Source: UBA1479 sp048263775
Lineage (GTDB): Bacteria > Pseudomonadota > Alphaproteobacteria > Rhodospirillales > Casp-alpha2
Assembly (NCBI GenBank): GCA_048263775.1
Contig: JBLXDU010000009.1
Location: 62,001-126,000, forward strand
Length of the DNA: 64,000 bases
Direction: 5' to 3'
In this document: positions 8,011-16,665 of the stretch, piece by piece
Layout of the letters: every line of letters begins with the position of its first letter
How positions within the stretch are numbered: the first letter of the stretch is position 1
The notes under the pieces: generated by a model
Database searches by the model: none
What the model was told of the DNA's origin: nothing
What the model saw: the letters and a program-made list of their open reading frames with translations, nothing else
Made by a program: the position numbers and the translations under genes

Positions 8011-9636
8011 CTAGCGGTTGTCCTCAATGATCATGTCGGACGCCTTTTCGCCGATCATGATGGCCGGCGCATTGGTGTTGCCCGACGTGATGGTCGGCAT
8101 GATCGAGGCATCGGCGACCCTTAAGCCCCGGATGCCCCGGACCCGTAGCCGGTCGTCGACGACGGCGTTCGGATCGCGGCCCATCTTACATGTCCCGACG
8201 GGATGATAAATGGTCTGTGCGATGCGACGCGCCCCTTCCAGCAATTCGTCATCCGTTTGGGCGTCGCTGCCGGGGCGCATTTCCTCGGCGACGTAGGGGG
8301 CGAGGGTCTTCGTTTCGACCAGACGGCGCGTCAGCTTCAGGGAATCGATGGCCGTTTGCCGGTCCAGGTCCGTCGACAGGTAGTTGGGATGGATCGCCGG
8401 ATGGGCGAAGGGATCGGGGGAGGCGAGGCGGATGTCCCCGCGGCTTTCCGGGCGCAGCTGGCAGACCGACAGGGTGAAGGCGGAGAACCGGTGCGTGCCT
8501 TCGCCGGGGCTGTCCGCGCTCCACGGCTGCACATGGTATTGGATGTCCGGCGTTTCCAGTTCGGGCCGGGTCTTGGCGAAGATCGCGACCTGGCTGGCCC
8601 CCATGGTCAGGGGGCCGGAGCGGCGGAACAGGAATTCCAGACCCATCAGGACCTTTTGGATCGGATTGCGGGCCTGATCGTTCAGGGTGATCGGGCGGTG
8701 GGTGCGGTAGATGGTGCGCAATTGCAGGTGATCCTGCAGGTTGCCGCCGACGCCAGGCATATCCAGGGTCACGGGAATGCCCATGTCCGTAAGGTGTTGC
8801 GCCGGACCGATGCCCGACAGCATGAGAATCTGCGGCGAACCGATGGCGCCTGCCGACAGGATCACCTCGCCCCGGCAGGCAGCGGCCTGGGGCGTGCCCT
8901 TCACGTCGAAGGCGACGCCGGCGCAGCGCCCGTCCTCTAGGATCAGGTTGCGGACCTGGGCATGGGTGCGAATGTCTAAATTCTGACGGCTTTTGACCGG
9001 GTTCAGATAGCCGACGGCGGTCGAGCAGCGCAGCCCGTTGCGGGTCGTCAATTGGAAATAGCCGGCCCCTTCCTGGTCGTCGCGGTTGAAATCGTCCCGT
9101 TGGGGAATGCCGAGTTCTCCCGCCGCCTTGATAACGGCGTCGCAGATTTCCCGGCGCACCCGCATGTCCGATACGGCCAGAGGGCCGTCCGCGCCATGAA
9201 ATTCGTCGGCGCCGCGTTCCTGGTTCTCGGCACGTCGGAAATAGGGCAGTACGTCCGCGAACGACCATCCTGCGTTACCAAGCTGCCGCCAGTGATCAAA
9301 GTCCTGCGGCTGGCCGCGCACATAAAGCAGACCGTTGATGGAACTGGACCCGCCCAGGACCTTGCCGCGCGGCCAACTGATGCTGCGCCCGCCCAGGCCC
9401 GGGTCGGGGGCGGTCTTGAAGCACCAGTCCGTTGCCGGATTGTTGATGGTCTTGAAGTAACCGACAGGGACGTGAATCCAGGGATTGGTGTCACGCCCGC
9501 CGGCCTCCAGCAGAAGCACCCGTTTGGCCGGATCGGCGCTCAGGCGGTTGGCGAGCACGCAGCCGGCCGAGCCGGCGCCGATGACGATGTAATCGTATTC
9601 CGGCGCACCGGTGAGGGGGGAAGTCTCTACATCCAT
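8011..9636 (-). CDS. GMC family FAD-dependent oxidoreductase (choline dehydrogenase-like)
   Basis: 541 residues. FAD-binding Rossmann motif DYIVIGAGSAGCVLANRL near the N-terminus, the GMC signature GGSSSINGLLYVRGQ, and the C-terminal HPVGTCKMG and NTNAPAIMIGEKASDMI blocks with the active-site His and Asn. These enzymes oxidise alcohols to aldehydes, often passing electrons to the respiratory chain. It diverges from the TRAP transporter operon across about 230 bases with iterated sequence motifs, so the transporter probably imports its substrate or a precursor. Despite similarity to choline dehydrogenase, a choline role is not supported by any neighbouring betaine gene. Confidence 0.92.
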   Translation of the reverse strand: MDVETSPLTGAPEYDYIVIGAGSAGCVLANRLSADPAKRVLLLEAGGRDTNPWIHVPVGYFKTINNPATDWCFKTAPDPGLGGRSISWPRGKVLGGSSSINGLLYVRGQPQDFDHWRQLGNAGWSFADVLPYFRRAENQERGADEFHGADGPLAVSDMRVRREICDAVIKAAGELGIPQRDDFNRDDQEGAGYFQLTTRNGLRCSTAVGYLNPVKSRQNLDIRTHAQVRNLILEDGRCAGVAFDVKGTPQAAACRGEVILSAGAIGSPQILMLSGIGPAQHLTDMGIPVTLDMPGVGGNLQDHLQLRTIYRTHRPITLNDQARNPIQKVLMGLEFLFRRSGPLTMGASQVAIFAKTRPELETPDIQYHVQPWSADSPGEGTHRFSAFTLSVCQLRPESRGDIRLASPDPFAHPAIHPNYLSTDLDRQTAIDSLKLTRRLVETKTLAPYVAEEMRPGSDAQTDDELLEGARRIAQTIYHPVGTCKMGRDPNAVVDDRLRVRGIRGLRVADASIMPTITSGNTNAPAIMIGEKASDMIIEDNR

Positions 9637-9740
9637 CGTTGGCTCGTCGTCGTCCTGATTCCGTTGGTTGTGGCGGCGGACTGCCGGAATGGGGCCTCCG
9701 CGATGCTGTTCTCATGGGGTGAGGTCGCGAAATCATCGTT

Positions 9741-9793
9741 GCAGATAATGCTGATGTTTGCAATAATGATACGTAGAAGTCTCAATAATGATA
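9741..9793. repeat. Iterated ATAATG direct repeats in a divergent promoter
   Basis: The 11-base CAATAATGATA occurs at 9761-9771 and 9783-9793, 22 bases apart (two helix turns), and a looser copy TTGCAGATAATG lies just upstream with its ATAATG at 9745-9750. They sit between the GMC gene and the TRAP operon. They may be binding sites for the IclR regulator encoded at 13091 or another factor; the AT-rich end also contains possible -10 sequences. Confidence 0.45.
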
Positions 9794-9864
9794 ATTAAAT
9801 ACGGCTTCTTGACGGTCCCGGCGGCAATTGTGCACGGCAGGGCCCCATGTTTGGGAGTGGAAGC

Positions 9865-10986
9865 ATGAACAAAATCAAATCTTTATTTGCCGTGTTCGCC
9901 CTGATGGCGTTCGCGACGGCCGCGGTCTTCGCGCCCGGCACGGCTGAGGCCAAGAAAGTCAAAATCCGCGTGCAGTCGGTGATCCCGTCCAAGGCGGATG
10001 AAGTCACGATGCTGAAGGATTACGCCGACAACGTCGCAAAGTTGACCAATGGTGAAGTCGAAATCGAAGTTCTGCCCGCGGGGGCCGTGGTCGGCGTCAA
10101 GGAAACGCTGGAGGCCGTCGACAAGGGGCTGATCGAAGGCGGATTTGCCTGGACCCATTACTGGTCCGGCTATCATCCGGCGGCCATGCTGTTCGGGTCG
10201 CCTGTCGCGGGCGGCGGCGTCGGCATGGACAACATCGCCTGGGTCAGCTGGTACCAGTACGGTGGCGGCCGCGCGCTTTATGAACAGCTCTGGAAAGAGA
10301 TGGGCATGAACATCAAGGGCTTCATCCTGCAGCCCGTGGGCCCGGAAGCCTTGGGTTGGTTCAAAGAGCCCATCAACTCCATGGCCGATTTCCGCAAATA
10401 CCGGTTCCGTACGCCTCCGGGCATCCCCGGTCAGACCTATAAGGACATCGGTGTCGCCTCGGTGGCCATGGGCGGTGGTGATATCCTGCCGGCCCTGGAA
10501 AAAGGTGTAATCGACGCCGCCGAATGGTGCTGCCCGAAACCGGACATGGTGTTCGGCTTCCAGAAGGTGCTGAAGCACTACTATCTACAGGGTCTGCATC
10601 AGGTGGTCGTCAACGCCGACATGTACCTGAACGGCGACGTCTGGAAGAGCCTGACCCCGCATCAGCAGCAGGCGATGGAAATCGCCGCCGATGCCTCGCT
10701 GTCGCGTGCCATGAGCTGGCGCATCTATGAAAACGGCAAGGCGCTGAAGGAACTGGTGGAAAAGCACGGCGTCATCCTGCATGACACGCCCGCCGATTAT
10801 TTCACCGAGTACATGGAAGCGGCCCGCAAGAGCCTGGAAAAGAACGCTGCTGAAAATGCGTTCTTCAAGAAGGTCTGGGATTCCCAGAAGGACTTCGCCG
10901 ACATCGCGGTGCCGTTCTGGGCCGGGGCGCAAACATCGAACGCCAACCTCGGCAACGCCTACGCCAACAGCAAGAAGAAAAAGTAG
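9865..10986 (+). CDS. TRAP transporter substrate-binding protein (DctP family)
   Basis: 373 residues. Signal peptide MNKIKSLFAVFALMAFATAA with likely cleavage after the Ala-rich stretch ending AEAKK. The mature protein is periplasmic and delivers an organic acid to the DctQM permease. The conserved arginine that salt-bridges a ligand carboxylate lies in the KYRFRTPPG segment. The part around GGGDILPALEKGVIDAAEW resembles the TakP-like subgroup that binds 2-oxo acids with a cation, though its following CCPKPD differs. ATG at 9865 is chosen because GGGAGTGG lies just upstream; an in-frame ATG at 9847 has no such site. The C-terminus ends in four lysines. Confidence 0.93.
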   Translation: MNKIKSLFAVFALMAFATAAVFAPGTAEAKKVKIRVQSVIPSKADEVTMLKDYADNVAKLTNGEVEIEVLPAGAVVGVKETLEAVDKGLIEGGFAWTHYWSGYHPAAMLFGSPVAGGGVGMDNIAWVSWYQYGGGRALYEQLWKEMGMNIKGFILQPVGPEALGWFKEPINSMADFRKYRFRTPPGIPGQTYKDIGVASVAMGGGDILPALEKGVIDAAEWCCPKPDMVFGFQKVLKHYYLQGLHQVVVNADMYLNGDVWKSLTPHQQQAMEIAADASLSRAMSWRIYENGKALKELVEKHGVILHDTPADYFTEYMEAARKSLEKNAAENAFFKKVWDSQKDFADIAVPFWAGAQTSNANLGNAYANSKKKK

Positions 10987-11011
10987 GCTGATCTCCTGCA
11001 CATGACATCCG

Positions 11012-11058
11012 CCGGACATTCGGGGGCGGGCACCACTGCCCGTCCCCGCATTGTCCGG
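11012..11058 (+). other. Large two-part hairpin between dctP and dctQ
   Basis: CCGGACA (11012-11018) pairs with TGTCCGG (11052-11058), and inside it CGGGGGCGGGCA (11021-11032) pairs with TGCCCGTCCCCG (11037-11048) with one G-U pair and a CCAC loop. No U-tract follows. Such intergenic structures in transport operons commonly protect the upstream mRNA or partly terminate, giving more binding protein than permease. Confidence 0.65.
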
Positions 11059-11100
11059 TTGTGTCTTCCCGCGGAACCCTAAAGGGAAAAGAAGGTTCGG

Positions 11101-11715
11101 ATGGCTGATCACGACCCGAATCCCGGTGAACTGGATATCACCGATGAGCTGATCGCCGAGCGCCGGGGCGACCCGTCGGGCAAGATGCCGGACGACATGC
11201 CCCGCTGGATGGCGCTGACGATCACCGGCATCGACCGGTTCAGCCTCATCGTCGGCAACATTGTCTGTTGGCTGACGGTGCCGCTTTTCGTCGCCATGGT
11301 CTACGAGGTCGTGGCGCGTTACGTATTCATCGCGCCCACCATGTGGGCTTATGACATATCGCGCATGCTGTACGGCGCCTTATTCATGCTCGGTGCCGGC
11401 TATGCCCTGTCGAAGGGCGTGCATATCCGCGCTGATTTCCTCTACCGCCTATGGCCGGACAAGATGCAGGGGCGCATCGATCTGCTGCTGTATCTGGTGC
11501 TCTATTTCCCCGGCATGCTGGTGTTTCTCTACATGGCAACCGACTACGCCACGCTGGCCTGGATCCGTGGCGAGAAAGGCATGGATACCGCCTGGATGCC
11601 GCACATGGGGCCGATCAAGACGGCGCTGCCCGTGGGCATTGCGCTGCTGATCATCCAGGGCATCTCGGAAACCCTCAAAAGCTACTATGCCGCGACTAAG
11701 GGAAGGTGGCCCTGA
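11101..11715 (+). CDS. TRAP transporter small permease (DctQ family)
   Basis: 204 residues with four predicted membrane helices (approximately residues 48-70, 80-102, 125-147 and 165-185) after a hydrophilic N-terminus of about 40 residues that is longer than usual. The LYGALFMLGAGYALSKGVHIRADF segment is typical of DctQ. It forms the permease complex with the DctM subunit encoded immediately downstream. ATG at 11101 follows AAGGGAAAAGAAGG. A 114-base gap with a strong hairpin separates it from the binding-protein gene. Confidence 0.93.
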   Translation: MADHDPNPGELDITDELIAERRGDPSGKMPDDMPRWMALTITGIDRFSLIVGNIVCWLTVPLFVAMVYEVVARYVFIAPTMWAYDISRMLYGALFMLGAGYALSKGVHIRADFLYRLWPDKMQGRIDLLLYLVLYFPGMLVFLYMATDYATLAWIRGEKGMDTAWMPHMGPIKTALPVGIALLIIQGISETLKSYYAATKGRWP

Positions 11716-11717
11716 TA

Positions 11718-13037
11718 ATGGAAAATGAAATCCTGGGTCTTATTCTGATCGGGGTGATGCTGCTGGCGATTTTCGTCGGCTTCCCAATCTCCTTTACGCT
11801 GATTTTTCTCGGCTTCGTGTTCGGCTACATGGGCTTCGGCCAGGTCGTGTTCTACCTGATGACGTTCCAATTCTCGAACGTCATGCTGGAACAGACATTG
11901 GCGGCGGTCCCTCTATTCATATTCATGGGGATATTGATGGAGCAGGCGGGCCTGATGGAACGCCTGTTCTCCGCCGTGCAGTTGATGTTGTCGCGGTTGC
12001 GCGGGTCGCTTTATCTGGCCGTGTTGTTCGTGTCGACGATCTTTGCCGCCGCGACGGGCATCGTCGGTGCCTCGGTGACGATCCTCGGCATCATGGCGGC
12101 CAAGACCATGAATAGGTCCGGCTACGATGTGCGCCTGGCGGCGGGGACGATCACCGCCGGCGGCACACTCGGCATTCTGATTCCGCCCTCGATCATGCTG
12201 GTGGTCATGGGCCCGGTGCTTGAGGTGCCGGTCACGGATCTGTTCGCCGCGGCCATCATACCGGGCATCATGATGGCCTTCCTTTATGCGGTCTATGCCG
12301 TCGGCCGCTGCATGATCAATCCGGAACTGGGACCGCCGTTGGCGATCGAGGACCGCGCCGCCAACATGGGTGAGATCGTCCGGGAATTCATTCTTGGCTT
12401 GGTGCCGCCGGCGCTTCTGGTGTTTTCGGCGTTGGGCTCCATCATGTTCGGTCTGGCGACCCCGACCGAAGGGGCGGGCTGTGGCGCCGCCGGCGCTTTG
12501 CTGCTGACACTTGCCTACCGACGGATGACCTTAAAGAAGTTCAAGGAAGCCCTGATCAAGACGCTGGAAATCTCGGCCTTGATCCTGATCCTGGTCGCAG
12601 CCTCCAACTTCTTCGGTGCGGTGTTCTCGCGGCTCGGTACGCCGACCATGTTGACGGAACTGCTGCTCGGCCTCGACCTGCCGCCCATGGTTCTGCTGAT
12701 CATGATCATGGCCCTGATCTTCCTGCTGGGCTGGCCCCTGGAATGGGTGCCGATCGTGCTGATCATCGTGCCGATCCTGTTGCCGCTGATCGAACAGCTG
12801 GGATTCAATCTGGTGTGGTTCGGCATTCTGGTCGCGGTCAACCTGCAAACAGCTTGGCTATCACCACCGGTGGCGCTATCAGCATACTTTCTTAAAGGCG
12901 TGGTGCCGGAGTGGGATCTCAAGGACATTTACATCGGCATGATGCAGTTCATGGTGATCCAGCTTATCGGCCTCATCCTGATCATGGTCTTTCCCCAAAT
13001 CGCGTTGTGGCTGCCCGGCTACATCTACGGGGAATAG
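11718..13037 (+). CDS. TRAP transporter large permease (DctM family)
   Basis: 439 residues from the ATG at 11718, about twelve hydrophobic segments. It is the ion-coupled transport subunit of the TRAP system. Typical DctM segments include the GASVTILGIMAAKTM region, TAGGTLGILIPPSIMLVV and the C-terminal TAWLSPPVALSAYFLKGV. An in-frame GTG at 11706 overlapping the dctQ stop is an alternative start; I prefer the ATG, three bases after the stop, which GGAAGG at 11701 can serve. Substrate is set by the binding protein. Confidence 0.94.
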   Translation: MENEILGLILIGVMLLAIFVGFPISFTLIFLGFVFGYMGFGQVVFYLMTFQFSNVMLEQTLAAVPLFIFMGILMEQAGLMERLFSAVQLMLSRLRGSLYLAVLFVSTIFAAATGIVGASVTILGIMAAKTMNRSGYDVRLAAGTITAGGTLGILIPPSIMLVVMGPVLEVPVTDLFAAAIIPGIMMAFLYAVYAVGRCMINPELGPPLAIEDRAANMGEIVREFILGLVPPALLVFSALGSIMFGLATPTEGAGCGAAGALLLTLAYRRMTLKKFKEALIKTLEISALILILVAASNFFGAVFSRLGTPTMLTELLLGLDLPPMVLLIMIMALIFLLGWPLEWVPIVLIIVPILLPLIEQLGFNLVWFGILVAVNLQTAWLSPPVALSAYFLKGVVPEWDLKDIYIGMMQFMVIQLIGLILIMVFPQIALWLPGYIYGE

Positions 13038-13090
13038 GTTCGGCGGCGGTGCTGCGTCGATTTCGGTTCATGCGGATGGCATAGTTGGTT

Positions 13091-13870
13091 ATGGCGAACA
13101 ACGGAGACGAAAAGGGTTCGCGGTCGATCCGTGCGCTGGAGATTGTCGAGGCCATGGTTGGCGAGGGCCGGCCCCTGAGTGCGGCCAAGATCGCCGACCT
13201 GACCGGGCTGCCCAAAGCGACGGTGCATCGACTGTGCGCATTGTTGACGGAAACGGGCTTCGTGACGCCGTCGCCGTCCGGCGATGGATTGAGCATCGGC
13301 CCCAGGCTGCGCGACCTTGCCATGGCGACCGTCGCCGTCGATACGGACTACAGCCAACGCCACCGTATCCTGACCGATCTGTCACAGGAAATCGGCGAGA
13401 CCTGCAACTTCAACATCCCGATGGGCGGGGAGATGTATTACATCGACCGTGTGGAGACCAAATGGCCGCTGCGCACGCAATTGCCCATCGGGTCACGGGT
13501 GCCTTTGCATTGCACGGCCAGCGGCAAGCTCTATCTGTCCTCGCTGCCTGCCGCCCGCCGCCGTCAGATGATCCAGGCTCTCGACCTGATCCCCCATACG
13601 CCGGGCACGATCACCGAACCGGATGCGCTGCTGGCTAATCTTGAAGGTATCCGCCGGGAAAAGGTCGGCACCGACAACCAGGAATTCATCGAAGGCATGG
13701 TCGCCGTCGCCGTGCCCGTCACCGACGCCAAGGGGCGCTTGGCCGGTACGCTTGCCTGTCACGGGCCGACCGTGCGCATGTCCATGGAAATGGCGCAGTC
13801 TTTCGTACCGGCGCTGCGCCGCGCGGCGGCTAAGCTGTCCCAGGTGGGCGGCGAGTTGGCTTCTGAATAG
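13091..13870 (+). CDS. IclR family transcriptional regulator
   Basis: 259 residues. N-terminal winged helix with the helix-turn-helix LSAAKIADLTGLPKATVHRLCALL at about residues 29-53, then the IclR effector-binding domain with RVPLHCTASGKLYLS. IclR proteins bind small organic acids and act as repressors or activators of neighbouring catabolic genes. It follows the TRAP operon by 53 bases on the same strand, so it is the obvious candidate to control the transporter and the divergent GMC oxidoreductase. ATG at 13091 is preferred over an in-frame TTG six bases earlier. Confidence 0.93.
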   Translation: MANNGDEKGSRSIRALEIVEAMVGEGRPLSAAKIADLTGLPKATVHRLCALLTETGFVTPSPSGDGLSIGPRLRDLAMATVAVDTDYSQRHRILTDLSQEIGETCNFNIPMGGEMYYIDRVETKWPLRTQLPIGSRVPLHCTASGKLYLSSLPAARRRQMIQALDLIPHTPGTITEPDALLANLEGIRREKVGTDNQEFIEGMVAVAVPVTDAKGRLAGTLACHGPTVRMSMEMAQSFVPALRRAAAKLSQVGGELASE

Positions 13871-13920
13871 ATCAATATAGGGGGCTGGCGGAATACCTCT
13901 GCCTGCGTGAGGAAACGTCG

Positions 13921-14463
13921 TCAGCTATCGGCGCGGCGGCGTTTCACCGTGGCCTGATGGCCTTTCTTGCCTTTGGCCGTTATTTCGGCGCGCTGTGCCT
14001 GGGCTTCCCGCGATTCCTTGGTCTCTTCGCGGATTTTTTCCTGCATTTTTTTGTGCTTGGCGTATTTCCGCTTGGCGACCAATTCACGGTAGGCCTTCTT
14101 GTTCTTCGAAATCTTCGACCAGAACAGAACCTGGGTGATGACGGAGCCCATGAACCACAATACCGGCATGGACAGCATGGTCGTGACCCAGAAGATGGCC
14201 TGAATGGCGTCAATCCGGCCGGTCACGTTCATGTGGTAATAGAAGATGACCGCAACCAGGCAGATTTCATAGAACAGCAGGATCCGAAAGCCGTTGGTTT
14301 CCTGAAAGGCGATGGGTTTCAGCGGTCCGCCGAACGCCTTGAAGATGCTGGACAGCATGCCGCCGATGACACTCGACAGCAACAGCACCAGACAGGTCGC
14401 GGCGACCAAGTCCGTATCTTTCGTGAACTTGAAGATTCCCAGCAGTGAATCTAGGTAACCCAC
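13921..14463 (-). CDS. Unknown membrane protein with basic C-terminal tail
   Basis: 180 residues, not recognised as a known family. Three to four hydrophobic segments are visible (about residues 20-42, 60-80, 86-112), followed by a highly charged tail from about residue 118 rich in Lys, Arg and Glu (KISKNKKAYRELVAKRKYAK and beyond) that is probably a cytoplasmic helix or coiled coil ending KRRRADS. The strongly basic end could contact nucleic acid or anionic lipid, but that is speculation. It is monocistronic with an AT-rich upstream region of about 190 bases, and lies tail to tail with the iclR gene (50-base gap). Confidence 0.7.
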   Translation of the reverse strand: MGYLDSLLGIFKFTKDTDLVAATCLVLLLSSVIGGMLSSIFKAFGGPLKPIAFQETNGFRILLFYEICLVAVIFYYHMNVTGRIDAIQAIFWVTTMLSMPVLWFMGSVITQVLFWSKISKNKKAYRELVAKRKYAKHKKMQEKIREETKESREAQAQRAEITAKGKKGHQATVKRRRADS

Positions 14464-14650
14464 ATCTCACCTCCGTACCCTCAGAAATTCCCCACCCCGG
14501 GTTATCCCGATTCTATGATTCATTGGTTAAGGGTTCACTTATAAAACCAATCTGTACGTATTTGTATTCGGTTTCTGTTTCGAAAGCCGCATAAACCAAC
14601 GCAAATTGCTTATACAATCAAGAATTCGAATGTGTCTTTGAGGGGGGATT

Positions 14651-15820
14651 TCACCCGCCGGAGGCAGCTTTTCTGCGTACCAGTATAGAGAATCCGGCGA
14701 ATCCGGCACCAGCCAGGGCGAGTGCCGACATGGTCCAAAAGGCGCCGCCGCCCAGAGATGCGAACAACAGTCCCGCACCATAGGACGCGGCGCTCATGCC
14801 GACACCCAGAGTGATGGCGAACAGGCTTTGCGCGGAGGCCGACAGGGACGGGTCCACCCGCTCGGTGATCAGGTGGATGATGCCCAGGTGTGTCGCGCCG
14901 TAGCTGAGCCCGTGCAGGGCCTGCAACAGGACCAGCCATTCAAGGTCCGTTGTTCCGGCCGTTCCGGCCCAGCGCAGGGTCGCGGCGGCGGCACCGATGG
15001 CAATCATGCGGACCGCGCCGATGCGCCGCACGGTGGCGGCGGCGAACGTGAACAGTAGAATTTCGGCAATCACGCCTTCGGCCCAAAGCGCGCCGATGAC
15101 ATCCGCCCCGTGGCCCGACGCGAGCCAGTGGATAGAGCCGAAGTTGTAGTAGACCGCATGCGACGCCTGGATGCAGGTCGCCGCCGTCATTGCTGCCATC
15201 AGGCCCGGAAGACGCATGATCTCGCGGAACGGCCGGCGGTCCTTTGCGGCGGCGGGGGCGCGTGTATCCGGCAGGGCGAGGGCGCATAGGAAGGTCACGG
15301 CGACCGACGCGAAGATGGCCCAATGGATCCAATCGACTGAGGCGTCGGTCAGAACCAGGCCCATGCCCCAGGCACCAATGATAAAGGTGATCGAGCCCCA
15401 CAGCCGCACCCGGCCGTAGTCGAAGGGAGTGCGCTCCCGGGTCAGCATGGTCAGGCTTTCCATCAGCGGCAGCACGGGCCCCCTGCTGGCATAGAACACC
15501 GCGGTTACCAGGATGATCGGCCAGAAGCCCTCGGCCCAACGGAAGGCAAGGAAGGTCACGGCGCCTAAGAAGCTGAGCAGCACCAGGATGCGTTTGCGTT
15601 CGCCGGCACGGTCGGCGGCGCGGGCGAAGTAGGGGGTGACGGCCAGTCGGGCCAAGGTGCCCAGGGCGAACACGAGGCCGATCTGTTCCGCGTCCAGGCC
15701 CCGATCCTTAAGCCACAGCGGCCAGAACGGCCCCATGATGCCCAGCGCCAGAAAGATGCCGCCATAAAATAGGGCCAGGCGAAAAGGGGCCAGGCGTGGC
15801 GCGCCCGTGTCCGGCATCAT
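14651..15820 (-). CDS. MFS transporter (HcaT/nucleoside symporter-like)
   Basis: 389 residues, twelve hydrophobic segments. The N-terminal LFYGGIFLALGIMGPFWPLWLKDRG and the RVRLWGSITFIIGAWGMG stretch after helix 4 resemble the MFS_1-like group that includes the 3-phenylpropionate permease HcaT and nucleoside symporters. Substrate unknown. It is the last gene of a three-gene minus-strand operon; its ATG overlaps the stop of the BtuF-like gene (15817-15820). There is no aromatic catabolism gene nearby, so the HcaT relationship should not be read as a function. Confidence 0.87.
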   Translation of the reverse strand: MMPDTGAPRLAPFRLALFYGGIFLALGIMGPFWPLWLKDRGLDAEQIGLVFALGTLARLAVTPYFARAADRAGERKRILVLLSFLGAVTFLAFRWAEGFWPIILVTAVFYASRGPVLPLMESLTMLTRERTPFDYGRVRLWGSITFIIGAWGMGLVLTDASVDWIHWAIFASVAVTFLCALALPDTRAPAAAKDRRPFREIMRLPGLMAAMTAATCIQASHAVYYNFGSIHWLASGHGADVIGALWAEGVIAEILLFTFAAATVRRIGAVRMIAIGAAAATLRWAGTAGTTDLEWLVLLQALHGLSYGATHLGIIHLITERVDPSLSASAQSLFAITLGVGMSAASYGAGLLFASLGGGAFWTMSALALAGAGFAGFSILVRRKAASGG

Positions 15821-16665
15821 GGGCGGGATGCCGGCGTGTTGTCGGCCAAATCCTTGAGATAGGAAAGGCCCGCGGCCGCGCGCACACCGTACCAGGACAG
15901 CATCTCGCCATCAGCCAACTGCGCCTTGGTGGCGTGGTTCGGATGATCGGCGCGGAAGGCGGCCAGATGGTCTTCGCCGAAAGGAAAGGGCTCGGATGAA
16001 AACAGCACCCGGTCGACGTTGTCGAGGACGGCATCGGTCATGTCGAATTCGGGATAGCGCGCCGCCGCCGGCGGCGCCCAGGTGCGCCAGCCGATCAGGT
16101 CGAGGGTGCGTGCGATATAGGTGTCCGGCCCCACGGTCATCCAGGGGGCTTTCCAAATCAGGTAAAGGACGCGGGTTTCAGCATCGGGCCGGGCGACGAT
16201 GGTTTCCGCCAGGGCGTCCTCGAACCGCAGGGCCAGGGTTTCCGCCGCCTCGTCACGCCCGAACACGCCACCCAGCAGGCGGATCAGCGGGCCGTTGTCG
16301 GCGGGTTCAATCGGATGGGTGACCACGGGGACGATGCCGCGGGCCGCCATTTCCTCGGCCATCTCTTTCGGGTTTTCATCGACGTTGAGAACCACATGGG
16401 TGGGGGCCGCCGCTGTAACCTTCTGCCAATTCACCTGCTTGGTGCCGCCGACGCTTTTGACCCCTTTGACCCTATTCGCGGGATGGATGCAGAAGGCCGT
16501 GCGCCCGACGATATTATCGCCCAGGCCGAGCGCGAACAGGGTTTCGGTCAGGGACGGCACCAGAGACAGGATGCGGGCATCCGGGGCAGGGTCATGACGG
16601 CGTCCGGTCCAGTCGGTCAGCCGCGGCGCGGCGGATGCCGGGATGGACGGCACGGGCGTGGTCAT
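15817..16665 (-). CDS. Helical-backbone metal receptor / BtuF-like substrate-binding protein
   Basis: 282 residues from the ATG at 16665, whose ATGA overlaps the stop of the ABC-F gene; longer starts would lie inside that gene. The motif RILSLVPSLTETLFALGLGDNIVGRTAFCIHP and VGGTKQVNWQKV are typical of BtuF/FecB-type vitamin B12 and siderophore receptors. Unlike the exported members, no signal peptide is apparent: the N-terminus MTTPVPSIPASAAPRLTDWT is not hydrophobic, so the protein may be cytoplasmic. No ABC importer subunits are adjacent. Cytoplasmic BtuF-like proteins of this type are seen in many proteobacteria without known role. Confidence 0.82.
   Translation of the reverse strand: MTTPVPSIPASAAPRLTDWTGRRHDPAPDARILSLVPSLTETLFALGLGDNIVGRTAFCIHPANRVKGVKSVGGTKQVNWQKVTAAAPTHVVLNVDENPKEMAEEMAARGIVPVVTHPIEPADNGPLIRLLGGVFGRDEAAETLALRFEDALAETIVARPDAETRVLYLIWKAPWMTVGPDTYIARTLDLIGWRTWAPPAAARYPEFDMTDAVLDNVDRVLFSSEPFPFGEDHLAAFRADHPNHATKAQLADGEMLSWYGVRAAAGLSYLKDLADNTPASRP

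Noticed and set aside
8011..9636. Choline dehydrogenase BetA for the GMC oxidoreductase
   Set aside because: The GMC fold is shared by many alcohol oxidases and no betB, betI or choline transporter lies nearby, so a specific name is not justified.
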